Source: Cichorium intybus
Taxonomy: Eukaryota; Streptophyta; Magnoliopsida; Asterales; Asteraceae
Assembly: GCA_023525715.1 (NCBI GenBank)
Contig: CM042013.1
Location: 81,258,994-81,322,993, forward strand
Length of the DNA stretch: 64,000 nt
Direction of reading: 5' to 3'
Of the stretch, positions 47,444 through 58,540 are shown piece after piece. Both the position numbers and the translations under genes were made by a program. Within the stretch, counting starts at the first letter, position 1, and every line of letters starts with the position of its first letter. The notes beneath the pieces are model-generated. The model did not search any database, was not told the origin of the DNA, and saw only the letters and a program-made list of their open reading frames with translations.

Positions 47444-47461
47444 TGGCACCGGTGCCAGGAA
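47444..47461 (+). other. Element I primer-binding site, degenerate
   Basis: TGGCACCGGTGCCAGGAA, with four or five changes from the tRNA-Asp-type PBS; several are G to A. The expected offset from the LTR end is kept. Confidence 0.75.
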
Positions 47462-47549
47462 GTTGTGCGCTTTAAGATAGGTAACAGTGGTATTTTTCTT
47501 TGATGTTTGATTTAAGTCTTTTGATTTTTTGTATGTGTACTTCCTTGTA

Positions 47550-48782
47550 ATGCGCGATTACATAAACCTGACCCAATACACGAGTTATGATGGCCCTGCC
47601 GACAACCATTACGAGAATGATTGCAAAAATGGATCATTCGATGACAATGGATGGTAGACTGAGGAGCCAACTCAATCTGAAAATTCTGCGATGTGGGCTC
47701 AATTCTTGGAAATGATGGTTAGTACCTACCAAACACAGAAGGATCAGGCCGATGCTCTTGCAAGATTGTAGAATTCATTAGATCAGTTGGGGAAAAATAT
47801 GGGATGTCTGCCACCCACGCCACAACTCGAGGTGGGTAATTTTAGCACCAATAATACTGTGTGTGAACCTGCATCACCTGAATATGTGATGGAAGGTCAT
47901 ACACCTTGGGAAAGTCAAGAGACCACCGAGATGGTCGAACAGGTTGTTGAGGAAGAGGTTGTAGGTGACAATACTACCCCTGACTCAACAATTTTTAATG
48001 TTTTTGAGAATGTTGATAAAGTTGATCTGGTGATGAGTTCTCATTACCAGACAATTTTTATGAAATGGAAGTTGAGGAGGGGGTTGTAGGTGACAATACT
48101 ACCCCTGACTCAACAATTTTTAATGTTTTTGAGAATGTTGATAAAGTTGATCTAGTGATGAGTGACTCCATACCATCACCAGACAATTTTTATGAAATGG
48201 AAGTTGAGGAGGGGGTTGTAGGTGACAATACTACCCCTGACTCAAGAATTTTTAATGTTTTTGAGAATGTTGATAAAGTTGATATGGTGATGTCCGTGAC
48301 ATCACCAGACAATTTTTATGAAATGGAAGTTGAGGAGGGGGCTGTAAGTGACAATACTAACCTCCCACCCAACAGCTCCTGAATTTATTATGGATACTTT
48401 TGGAATTCTAGATCTGGTGATGAGTGAACCCATACCATCACTAGATAACGTGATTGAAACGATTGTTGAGGGAGGGGGCGTAGATGACAATACCACCCCC
48501 GACCCTGCAATTTTTGAAAGTTTTGAACATTTTGAAAGTAAAGATCTGGTGATGAGTGAGTCTATACCATCACCAGATAAAACCAGTCGCTCACTCTTGA
48601 TACCGATATACCTGTTTGACGATGACCAACAACATGATGATGACACTATGGTTTTTGAAAAGAAGAAAACTAATTTTCTCACCACTCATGATCCCTTAAT
48701 GGGTGGAAAATTGGATGTTATCAATACCATCGATGAGGAAATTCGGGAGCATACCGATATTATGCCTCCCGATCCCATCTGA
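47550..48782 (+). pseudogene. Element I ORF1: acidic tandem-repeat protein replacing gag-pol
   Basis: From ATG 47550 (MRDYINLTQYTSYDG) one frame runs about 410 codons with stops at 47655-47657 and 47769-47771. From 47949 come five repeat units of 125, 132, 126, 136 and about 123 bp. Each unit encodes a version of EEGVVGDNTTPDSTIFNVFE followed by NVDKVDLVMSxSxPSPDNFY. Units of 125 and 136 bp shift the frame out and back. The end is KTNFLTTHDPLMGGKLDVI and a stop. The composition is strongly acidic, with no Cys knuckle or enzyme motif. I do not recognise the family. Its placement directly after the PBS suggests translation from genomic RNA. Confidence 0.7.
47949..48590 (+). repeat. Tandem repeat array, 5 units of about 126-136 bp
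   Basis: Units start GAGGAAGAGG or GAGGAGGGGG at 47949, 48074, 48206, 48332 and 48468. Units 1-3 are nearly identical and units 4-5 diverged, so recent expansion was at the 5' side. Confidence 0.93.
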
Positions 48783-49142
48783 TTGTAAATTTTTTGTTGG
48801 TACTACAAGCCAAAATCGCAAACCGCAGACAACATGCAATACGCGAGCGACCGACGATCTGAAAAGCAATTACTGGGAGCGACACTGGGCGCGCTCCACA
48901 GCAAGCCGGTGGTTTTGAAGAGACACTGAAGGAAAGACCGAGCTTGGAGGTTTAAAGTTACTTCTAAGCATTCACGCGACATAATCGGAAGACGAAAAAC
49001 GGGCAGTAGCAGCAGAATCGACAAACCATTTGACCCGGGGAAATTGGAGTTTCGAATCAACGAAGGGACGGTGGAGGCTGAAATTCAGCGGAGACATAAG
49101 GCGTACGATCTACCGTATCTGCAGAACGAACGTCTGGCTGAA
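48783..49142 (+). other. Element I region between ORF1 and the post-pol motif
   Basis: 360 bp of probable former coding DNA: a plus reading with DIIGRRKTGSSSRIDKPF and FRINEGTVEAEIQRRHKAYD, broken by stops. It occupies the place where K has the end of integrase. Confidence 0.5.
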
Positions 49143-49178
49143 GACATTAAACTTAGTGCTTGTTATGAGGCAACCCAT
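49143..49178 (+). promoter_or_regulatory. Conserved post-pol motif, element I copy
   Basis: A 36-base block reading GACATTAAACTTAGTGCTTG then TTATGAGGCAACCCAT. It aligns without gaps to K 62144-62179. Sequences of this kind follow integrase in many Athila-type elements as I recall them. It contains complementary segments but its role is unknown. Confidence 0.75.
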
Positions 49179-49259
49179 CCGTAGATAGGTTAGGTTCTTT
49201 GTTTTTAGAAGTAATTAGGAAAGTTTAATCATCATCATTGCAGGAATTCATAGCACGAG

Positions 49260-49549
49260 GCAAGTGTGGGGTCAAACAGAAGACATTGAAAGAATTGAAG
49301 TACGCGACGCAACTGAGATAAACACTCGCCGCGTGTTCGCAAGATAACCCGATGCGTAGGGGTTGATTTGGAATATGCACGACGCACAACACCTTTATGC
49401 GCGTCGCATATTATGATCGGTCAGAACTGCCATTAAGGTATTTAACACTCGTCGCACACACACAAACATCTATGTCGTGCAAAACAGAGCACCAATCAAC
49501 CAAGAAATTTTCTCGCATTTTTCTCGTGTTTCTAGTTTCTACCATCGAG
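49260..49549 (+). promoter_or_regulatory. Element I leader of the 3' ORF with dyad doublets
   Basis: Starts with GCAAGTGTGGGGTCA (49260-49274). It contains CGACGC/GCGTCG dyads at about 49303, 49326, 49377 and 49399; the last two are 22 bp apart, as in the LTRs. TATTTAACAC at 49439 may serve as a TATA-like element. Possible internal promoter. Confidence 0.5.
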
Positions 49550-50616
49550 ATGGCTGATTACAGACTAGGACATGCGTTCCTACGGTTTCTAGACGTTTTG
49601 GAGGAGACCCTACGTTATCGAGCTCGACTTATAGAGCTCCATGCCAAACCAGTCCTAGATGCGATCAGTTTTGATCGAGCTTTACTGACCCAGGTGGGGT
49701 CATGGGACCAGCTTTTGCCATTCATCCACCGAACCTGGACCCATTCCGATGGAGCATTTACTTTCACTTACTACGACTGGGACAGATTGATGGCCACCGA
49801 GGAGGATGTGGTGTACAAGGAGCTCGTTCTCGAGTTCCTTTCTACATGCAGATACACCCCAGGATGGAGCCATGAGCCCAGCTAATCTGATTCAGACTGG
49901 GTGGACAGAGCAGGGAGTGCACACTCCGAGACTTTGGCAGACGCATTGGGATCTACACCGAGGCGGAGATCGGTAGTATTCACTTTCCACCGTTCTTCAC
50001 CGCTTGTTTCAGGGATCAGCCTTAGAGGGAGGCAAATGCAGTTGTTTGGGCAGCCATGTCCAACGAGATGTTCGAGGCTGGTTCAGCCAAGGAGAGACAG
50101 CTCCGCAATCCTCCACCGACTGATGCACCGGATCGTATCCACCTCTATCATGCAGAGGAGGGGATGCGAGAAGGTGTCCCGAGAGGATATTTACTACATA
50201 TGGGTCCTCTCTGACCCTGGCAGGTTTCTCAACCTACCGTTCGCTATGGCAGTTTCGTTGACATCCAGGGCGGCGGGCTCGATCGCCAAGAGCCCATGGC
50301 TGGTGGGCACTTCATAACCCACTTTACCTAATCATACGGAATTCTAACTGCCGAGGTTCTTGCTAGCATGGCCCTAACCGAGCCCACACAGGCATCAATA
50401 TGATATTTTGAGCTTATGGGGATCATCCAACAGCCGCGACAGGGTAGATTCGAGCTGGATGAGGAAGAGGAGCCATTGAGGCGACCCTCCCAGCGTCGGA
50501 GGGTGGATGCGCCAGTCCAGCCGCCACCACAGGCACAACCACCACCGCAGCCTGTAGGCGTACAAGCCGCCTTGTTGGATCTGCGTGAGCAGATGGCGTT
50601 TTTGGAGGAGCAGTAG
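49550..50616 (+). pseudogene. Element I post-integrase ORF (Athila-type plant transposon protein), broken
   Basis: Start at ATG 49550 (MADYRLGHAFLRFLDVL). The first part is open to 49885 and contains LLTQVGSWDQLLPFIHRTW and YKELVLEFLSTCRY. A shifted frame gives RECTLRDFGRRIGIYTEAE (about 49915-49970), matching NRNCSLQEFRYRIGLYTEEE in K. Later blocks are VSREDIYYIWVLSDPGRFLN and GGHFITHF. The C-terminus at 50416-50616 is proline/glutamine-rich and ends in a short coil (LLDLREQMAFLEEQ). This is the ORF found after integrase in Athila elements, sometimes called env-like; no membrane span is evident here. Function unknown. Confidence 0.72.
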
Positions 50617-51506
50617 GCGTGGATCGGATATGCATTACTCATGCTCCTTACTCAGTCTGGACACCAGTCCACGACCTTTCCCTACCCGAGCCCACGATGA
50701 TGAGGCTGGTCCATTTAGGACTCAGCATGATCATTGATTGTACTTTTCTTTTGGTCTTTTGAAATATTATACATAATTTGTAACTATATTTTATTTTACA
50801 TTTGTTATTTTTGTGTTTAATTTGTTTGTGAGTGTTGTATGTAAGTACCACTGGAAATCTACTGAGGAGTTGTTTCAAGCAAGTGTGGGGTCATTGTACC
50901 TATACACTTGCCATTTCACCGGCGTGCTCACTGTTGCGCCACATTTCTGGAAATCTGAATCGTGAGGTGTACATGTTTTTGTATCCTGCGATAACTAGTT
51001 CCAACAAGCAGTCTACCGTCTAATGGGGTAACTCTTTTTCTCCCTTGTTCTGAAATATTTTTATGTACAACGGGGACGTTGTACGGTTTTAAGTGTGGGG
51101 TGTGGACGGTCGAAAGAGTTTATTTTTGAACTTTTTGCAGAAAACGAGTAATTTTCAAAAATTTTAGCAATTTTTCAAAAATTTTAAGAGATTGTAATTT
51201 TGAAACGAATAGCTTTTGAATGTTATATCATTGGTATTTTTCAAGAGACACTGTTTAGTTGTGAGCATGCTATTGTTTAGTCAAACAAATTGAGTTTTTA
51301 GGAGTTAGAAAATTTTAGAATTGGAATATTTAAGGATTGGAATTTAGGAAGGAATTGTCAATCAGTGGCCTTTGTTGTTTGAGCCGGTAGGTCTGAAATG
51401 GGTGGCCCCAAAAGGGCACTTATGCATCTTACTACCTAAGATCGTCTGGTTTGGGTTAGTATTTCTAAAAGCTCGTTACACAGACAACATCAAAAGTCAC
51501 CGACAT
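50617..51506 (+). other. Element I 3' untranslated region, left part
   Basis: No supported ORF. G-rich tracts: GCAAGTGTGGGGTCA at 50879-50893 and AAGTGTGGGGTGTGG at 51091-51105, resembling the PPT. Confidence 0.65.
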
Positions 51507-54500
51507 TGTAACATCCGTGTTTTGGGCCTAGGAGTTTTGAGCTTAAACTGACAAATAAAATCTATTTTTGTAAATAAAGAAAATAAATGAATAATTAAAT
51601 TTAATATGTTGTTATATTTTATATCGTAAATAAATGAGCCAAATATAGTTTTAGAATCTATTTGTAACCAAATGTGAGAAATTTTGTCATAAGGACTAAA
51701 AGTGTCAATTTGGCCAAACTTGCCCTAAGTAGATTTGACTAGTCATGGATTTGGAAAATTAGAAGATATATTAAAGGAATTGATGTGGAGTTTAAATTAG
51801 GTCAAATAATTCCTTGAATTAATATTAAGGACCAAATCGTTAAGAATTTTAGTGTAAGGGACCATTTATGTCAAGTTGGGAAACTAAGGGTTAGTGTTGA
51901 CTTAGTCAATGACTCAAGTGATAGAAATAATTGTATTTGGGGCATATGTATGAATATGGAGACTTCTTATGAGAATATTGGACTTTTGGGGTGTTGGGTG
52001 AAGAATGATCAAACTATAGGGACTGGTTTTGCCAATTGTGAAAGATGTAGAGTTTTAGATGGGGGTTCTCCCCATTTCAGCCAAACATCACGATTTTAGA
52101 GAGGAGAGGGAGAGAGAGTGGCGATTTTCTGGAGATATTGGAGGACAAGATGCTAAGGTTTGAAGAATCATCAAAGTTCTTGAGATTCCTAGCCAATCTA
52201 AGGTATAAACTCTTCCCTTTTAAGCTTGCAAACCCATTTTTGGGATGAGTTCTATGTCAAATCCGACATTAGTAATGTGGGGGAGGAAATCCTAGGATCT
52301 CAAGTGTTAGTTTATTATTCTAGTGCATGTTTTGATCATCATCCAATCCATGGATGCTCTAGATCCAATTATTTGATTGATTTGGGTGTTATGAACCCTA
52401 GAATTTGGGGATTTGTTAGATAATTGAGGAATCTAGAAATTGATGGTTGGATTTTGTAGTTTTGGATGAGGGGATTCATTTCTAATGATTCCCTAAGGAT
52501 TCCAACATTTGATTTGTAGTTTTAAACCTTGAATCACTAGAATATGGGAATTGGGTGTTGAAATGGGTTTATTTCATGTATATGATGAATGGATCTTTTG
52601 TTTAATGGGTAAATGGGTTTATTGCATCAATTTGGATGTAATAGTGGAGTAAGAATCATTCCTAAGGATTCCATGGAATGGAAGAAGGAATCTCCACTTG
52701 TAATCATCTATTGATGGATTGGAATTGGGTATTCCATGGGTTTAATCATTTGGACCAATGATTGGAATTGGAGATTCCATGAGGTTATCTTCTTTGGGTT
52801 TGTATGGGAATGATTCTCCTAAGAGATGACATTGGTTAAGGACTTAATTGGGTACTTGATGGTGTTAAGTGTAATGATTGACTTGGAACATAGTTCATGA
52901 ATGGCTTGTTAAGAGATAAGAACTTGAATTGTGATTTTCATTAGTTTAAGTCATGAACACTTGTATTGGGAGTTGAATGCTTGTAAATGAGTTATTAAAT
53001 GTGTATTTTCATGTATAATTGGTCTTGGGTTGATTTGGAGCTTCAATTGGGTCAAAAGGGGGTTAAAATGACCAAAAACCAAGTTACTGCACAGCGTACA
53101 CGACCCGTGTGCTGATACACGACCCGTGTAGGGTCTCTGGGGCTTCGGATCATTTTTGCCCTAGGTCCTACACGATCCGTGTAGGGCTACACGACCCGTG
53201 TAGCCTGGGTTGGCCAAAAATGTCAGTTTTTGGGTTTTGAGCTTTATGGTTTGGGCTTCGGGTCCTTGTTTTAATGCCAATCTTTGGGAATGTTTTAACG
53301 AAGATTTTTCCTTATATTAGAGAGTCAAGGACCTCATTTTAGATGATGGATGATTGTCCCTTCTTAGTTCTAAAGAAGTAATTATAGTGTGACTTTTAGA
53401 TGAATCGAGTATAATATCTTCCGTTCTTGTATTGTAGGAATGAGATATGTTGTAGTGACTTGGAAGTGAGACTAAGGACTTGAGCTAGCACTCAACTAAG
53501 ATGATTTGATGGATGAGATGATGTCTAGGAGTGCCTCCAAATGCATCAAACCTTGAGTGGAGTTAGTGTTGACTCGTCAGTTGACCTTCGGTGAGTTTAC
53601 TGGGAGTACACATCCCAACTATTATCTTTTGTGTGTGTTATCAATTACTTTTCATGCATGTTATTATGTGCAATGTGTTATATGATTTCTACTTGTGCAT
53701 CGCATGAAAATGAGTTTCTAAAGATGTTTTCAAATAAGAGTATGATGATGTTTTGAAAGATGTTTTGAGCATCCTACTTGTGCATTGCATTGCATACAGG
53801 ATGGGATAGACCGAGTGAACCTTATGATGACCTTAAAGATGTTTAATGATGTTTGGCTGAAGTAGCCACCTTTACGATGTTTTGAGTTTGACCCTTCTCT
53901 ACAATAAAGAGGGTGAGGAGACGCATGAGGGAGTTTCTAACCCTCATGGGGCTAGTGTCATGGCCACTAGTTCTAGTTTAACCTATACGGGGATCAAGTG
54001 ACATGCTCCGTGCGTGTCATTTGTGAACTTAGGTAGGTGCCATTGAGGTGAGTTGGACTTTTATGAGATGGACGTGGGTTTGGGATAGTTGCATCATGCA
54101 TTACATTTGCATATCATAACTATCTATTTTGAGTAAACCTTTATGATGTTTTAAATAACTTTTGAAGTGTGTGTTAAAACTGTTTTTTTTGGGGGGGGGG
54201 GGGGGTTTGTCCCTAATGTGGTAGTTCACTACTCACTCAAAATGGGACAACCTCGGGTAAACTCACTAGGCATTTCCATTGCCTAATTTATTTTGATGTG
54301 TACTCAGGTTGAAGAGTTTAGATGACTTAGAAGAGCTGGATGTTTAGAAGGCCACGGTTTGTGTGGTATCATTTAAATTGTGTAATGGTATTTGAATTGT
54401 TACAACCTCGCTATTTTATAAACTAAAATGTTTTATCTAAAATGGGACCAAACATTGTTTTCCGCAACTTAAACCTAAATTATTTCTCATTAAACCCCAT

Positions 54501-54647
54501 GTGTTTTAAAATAGTTTTTGGAAGAAAATGGCTTATTTGAAAATGTTGAAACTAAAGTTTTTACTAAAGGATTATTTTATTGATTAATGATGATAAACCA
54601 TGGGTTAAAATGACGTTTTATGAAAAGCCTTAAGCGATGGTGTTTCA
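51507..54647 (+). mobile_element. Element J: solo LTR (3141 bp), TSD GACAT
   Basis: Runs TGTAACATCCGTGTT to GGTGTTTCA, flanked by a perfect TSD GACAT (51502-51506 and 54648-54652). The start resembles F's LTR in sense orientation (TGTAATACCGTGTT), indicating a Tekay-like chromovirus. Four ACACGACCCGTGT-type dyads lie at 53098, 53117, 53170 (one mismatch) and 53189. An 8-T, 15-G run lies at 54183-54205. No ORF of substance. Confidence 0.92.
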
Positions 54648-54906
54648 GACATTTCTTTAGCGGCCTTTAGAATCTGAATTAGTACATTTGCCTGTGCATA
54701 CTGAAAATTTGTAATCAAGGGTTCTTTAGAATTTCGCGAATTCCAAAGGGTTTTTCAGTCATTTTTTTCATAAAAATCATTCTAGTCTAACTTTTGAAAA
54801 CAATATACTTTGAAACTGAAAGCATTCAAAAATGTTCGAGTCTTAGTTATAATTTGTTAAAAACTCTCTTGTTTGGGGACATGCAAGGCACAAGTTTGGG
54901 GTGTTT
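54648..54906 (+). other. Element I 3' end with polypurine tract
   Basis: Resumes element I after J's second TSD. ACAAGTTTGGGGTGTT at 54891-54906 directly precedes the 3' LTR and is the functional PPT candidate. Confidence 0.8.
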
Positions 54907-55136
54907 GACAACGCCTATCAATATCAAATATTTTAGTCGTTGTAAGACCCTATTCTTGGTGAAATTATATCATATATATATTGGTATTACTCACTTTTTG
55001 TGCTAGTGCTTGTATGCAAGAAAAAGATGAAAACGAGGACTAAACTTGGACAAAATGAAAAAAGATTGGATAAAGACCATTTTAGTCGATAAAAATACGC
55101 GCGCCGCGACCAAAGAAACACGCGCGTCGCGGGTAG
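54907..55136 (+). repeat. Element I 3' LTR, truncated by element K
   Basis: First 230 bp, TGACAACGCCTATCAATATC onward, matching 46490-46721 closely. It stops after GCGGGTAG where K begins; the 5' LTR continues TCAAAGATGAGG at that point. Confidence 0.92.
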
Positions 55137-56290
55137 TGACAACGCCTAGTAATGTCACATATTTTAGTCGTTGTTGAGCCCTATTCTTAGTGAAATTATA
55201 TCATATACATCATGGTATTCTCACTTTTCGTGCCAGCACTTGTTTGGAAAGAAATAATGAAAACAGGGACCAAAGGCGTGCAATTTGGTAGAATTGTGAA
55301 GATCAAGGCAAAATCAGAAAAAGACGTACGCGCGTCGCGGAAATCATAAAGGCGCGACGCGGTGATGAGGCGGTGGAAAACATTCAAATGCCGAAAAAAC
55401 GGATATAAGCCAGCACGCGCGACGCGGGATTCACTAATGCGCGGCACGGTCTCGAGAATTTTGCAACTACAAATAGAGGCTTTTAGGTCGAAAAAATTAG
55501 CGAAGACCTGGTGTAAAATCGACCCTCAAGGCTCTTTGACTCCGAGATTTAGCTTCTGGAACCATCTTTTGGTAATTTTATGTTTTTAGTTTTAATTTTC
55601 AATTAGTTAAATAGTTAGTGATAGTTGGCTAATGTCCTTGGGAGTGACAACCAGTGGCATTAAGTCTTTGTTTCTGATTTTAGATAGTTGTTTACTGTTT
55701 TAAAACCTTTGGATCTGATTTGGTTTTTGATTTATCAAAGTAATCATTCGGTTCAAGTATATTGCACTTTTTCGGTATTGTTAGTGTTGGATGCTTGTTT
55801 GGATGTTTTGAGATTGTAGTTGCTTCTGATCTCTCTAGAATTTACTTCTAGAATCAGTAAGTAATCTTAGTTTAGAACTTGGTTTAGTTTAGTTTAGTTC
55901 ATGTTTGATTTGGTTGATGTTATTTGCTTTGTTTTTCGGTGTTTATGCTTGTGAATGAACTTTTGAGTAATTGGATTGTGTTTGATGTTTGGATTGCCTT
56001 TGATTGCTTCTGGATTGGAGATGTACTTCTGATTTCAGTAGGTAACAAGGTTTAGTTAGTAGCTTAGTTTAGTTAATGCTTGTTTGGATTATTGGATTTT
56101 ATGCTCTTTAGGGATTAGTTGTCAAAAGTTAGGAATTAGGTCCTCTGACTGTAGCGTGACACTGCAGTTGGTAATCTGTCACCTGTCTCGACCATGTAAC
56201 TCCTGTGGATCGACCCTGACTTCCACTGTGCTAAGTGAGAGTGAGGTTATTTTTCTTATTTTTGACCGCATGACGACTGCTGTGATGTCA
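55137..56290 (+). repeat. Element K 5' LTR (1154 bp)
   Basis: TGACAACGCCTAG to TGATGTCA, with TGACA/TGTCA inverted ends. GC-rich dyads at 55330, 55352, 55417 and 55439 (22 bp within pairs, 87 bp between). TATA-like CTACAAATAGAGG at 55467-55479 differs by one base from I's box, which may weaken it. U5 carries a partly duplicated block around CTTCTGATTTCAGTA (about 55740-56080). Confidence 0.93.
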
Positions 56291-56295
56291 AAATT

Positions 56296-56313
56296 TGACG
56301 CCGTTGCCGGGGA
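56296..56313 (+). other. Element K primer-binding site (tRNA-Asp type)
   Basis: TGACGCCGTTGCCGGGGA, one mismatch from the Athila-type PBS, five bases inside the LTR. Confidence 0.92.
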
Positions 56314-56415
56314 GTTATGAGCTTGAGCATAGGTGATTTGTAGGACTTTTTAGTTTTAATTTTTGGTTAGTTAGTAATTCTGGTTTTTGATTTTTCGGGC
56401 GTCTTGCATTAATGC

Positions 56416-58540
56416 ATGCGTACCCGCAGGGGTGAGCAATTATCCCCTTTGCATTTTGACTCAGAGATTGAGAAAATTGCGCGCAAAATCCGTGCACGTA
56501 GGCGTTTAAATACAATGAGTTTCAGTAATGTCAGTAGTAGTAAAGTGAGTGTTGCCCAAGAACCCTCGGGTGAGGCAACGGGGATGTCATTTATTCCCCC
56601 GGTTTCAGAATTCCACATTGGGAGCACGAGTGCTACTGGTGGTGCAGTTTCAGTCCCTGCACCTATACCTTCATGCACTCTGCCGTCGATTCCACCATTT
56701 CAACCTTTATCCCAACCTCAATCTACAAACCCGTTTACTTCTGCCATGTCTTGGGGAGCGCTGATCCGTGATGGCACCCCAGTATCTAGACAGCAGCACC
56801 CATTTCTCAACCAGCACCAGTACTCTTTAACCCACAAACCACATTCCAACTTATACCACCGCAGCAACAGTATCAATAGCAACCACCTCAGCAGCAGTAC
56901 CAGTATCAAGAGACTGAGGAGAGGTATGATGAAGAAGACGAAGGATGGGTTCCACCAGCACAACAGCAACCATGGGACCGAGGTCGGGGACCTCCAAGAA
57001 GAGCACAGTAGTATCAACCACCACAAGGTCAGCAGAGATATAATGATCATCAATATTACAGTAATCCTGCTTAACCTTTGTATTTTGCACAACCGAGGGG
57101 GAAATTGGTTGCATCGCATTTCAAGCCATGGGAGTACGATGACTCGTCGCCCATTTACATTCCTGATGACATAGAATCTCAAGTAGAAATTAGGCCCCAG
57201 TTGATAGGAATATTAACTCAATTTAGAGGTTATAAGACTGATGATCCATACAATCACCTGTATGAGTTCATAGCTATTGCGAACGCTAATACTCCTAGAC
57301 ACACCAATAGGGATACTTTTAGGTTAAGATTATTTCCTTTCACATTAAAGGATAAGGCCAAATACTGGTTCACATCTCTTCCATCTAATAGTATCACTAG
57401 TTGGGACCAACTTAAGGCAAAAATTTTACAAGAATTCTATCCAGTTAGCAAAACCACAGAAGTTAGATGCACAATTCAAAACTTTCGGCAGATGCCCGAA
57501 GAGGCTTTTCACGAAGCGTTCGATCAATTAAAGGAGTTGCTGCGTTCATGTCCGCACCACGAGGTTCCTAAATGGCAATTAGTGAAATTGTTCTTTGAAG
57601 GAGTGAGTGAGACGCATCAAGCAATGATAAATGCCTCATCAAGTGGGACATTTATGTGGCAAGAGCCAGAGGATGCCTGGAAGTTCTTAGAGCAGTTCAG
57701 TTTAGGATCTAAGGTCAGTGGATCCATGAAGGATAATACAGTCTATGTAGCAAACATTGAAGCAGAAAACAAGTGGAAGGCAGAATTGCAGAAGGAGCTC
57801 AGTGCTGTGACTATGAAGTTTAATCAAATGGTCGCGAGGTTTCAACAAGAGAAAGGAGCATATGTATTGAATGGGAAAGTTATATGTAATACATGTGGTG
57901 AAATAGGACATAATCACAATGAATGCTCAATGACTCATGAGGAAATTAGTCAAGTTCATGGGTATGGTCAATTCCATAATGCACCACGACCATTCCGAAA
58001 CAATCAGCAGCGGGAGTTGAGACAACCACCAGTAAGGCAACAGCAGATGCAACCTACGCCTCCAACAGGAAGTATGAACATTGGTATGCAGGAAATTTTT
58101 GGAATGTCAGTTAAGCTTCAGGAAGTGGAGGATGCCAATTCATAAGCAATTCTGAAGATAGGGGAGTTGATCATTAAGATGGAGGAAGATAGAGCACAAG
58201 AGAAGGCACAACCGTCGAAAGTGCAAGTGAATGAGGTCATCACACTCAGGAGTGGGAAGAAAGTGGACAACAAGGTTACAGCTCCACCAGTAGAAGAAGA
58301 TAGTGATGTAGAAATAATTTTTGATGAGAAAGAAGAGCTGGAAAAGAAAAAGGAGAAGGAGGAACAAGCGAAACAGAAGAAACAAACAAGCACAAGGGAG
58401 AAGGGGGAAATGAGTGGGACAGTTCCTTTCCCCACGGCTTTGGAAAAGCCGGACAAAAGACCATATGGAAATAAGGGACCGCAAGCAGAAGACATGTGGG
58501 AACTGTTTAGTCAAATCAAGGTTAACATTCCATTAGTTAA
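56416..58540 (+). pseudogene. Element K gag (Athila type), broken
   Basis: Start ATG 56416 (MRTRRGEQLSPLHFDSEIEK), supported by the same start in A. A Ser/Pro-rich N-terminus precedes a frameshift near 56795. From 57078 the core is open for 355 codons: FRGYKTDDPYNHLYEF, KDKAKYWFTSLPSNSITSW, FLQEFYP-like KILQEFYPVSK and HEVPKWQLVKLFFEGVSETH. The knuckle CNTCGEIGHNHNEC lies at 57892-57933. A TAA at 58143-58145 precedes the basic/acidic tail (58167-58540). A one-base deletion near 58548 separates gag from pol; A keeps the frame there. Confidence 0.9.

Larger units (their letters stand above)
46490..55136 (+). mobile_element. Element I: Athila-like non-autonomous retrotransposon
   Basis: Has an Athila-family 5' LTR (46490-47438), a degenerate tRNA-Asp-type PBS (47444), an acidic repeat ORF in the gag-pol position, a conserved post-pol motif (49143), a post-integrase ORF homologous to K's (49550-50616), several AAGTGTGGGG tracts, and a 3' LTR start (54907) cut by K at 55136. 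No gag, protease, RT, RNase H or integrase sequence is present. Mobilisation would need an autonomous partner such as K. It contains solo LTR J. The missing LTR remainder should lie right of K. Confidence 0.85.
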
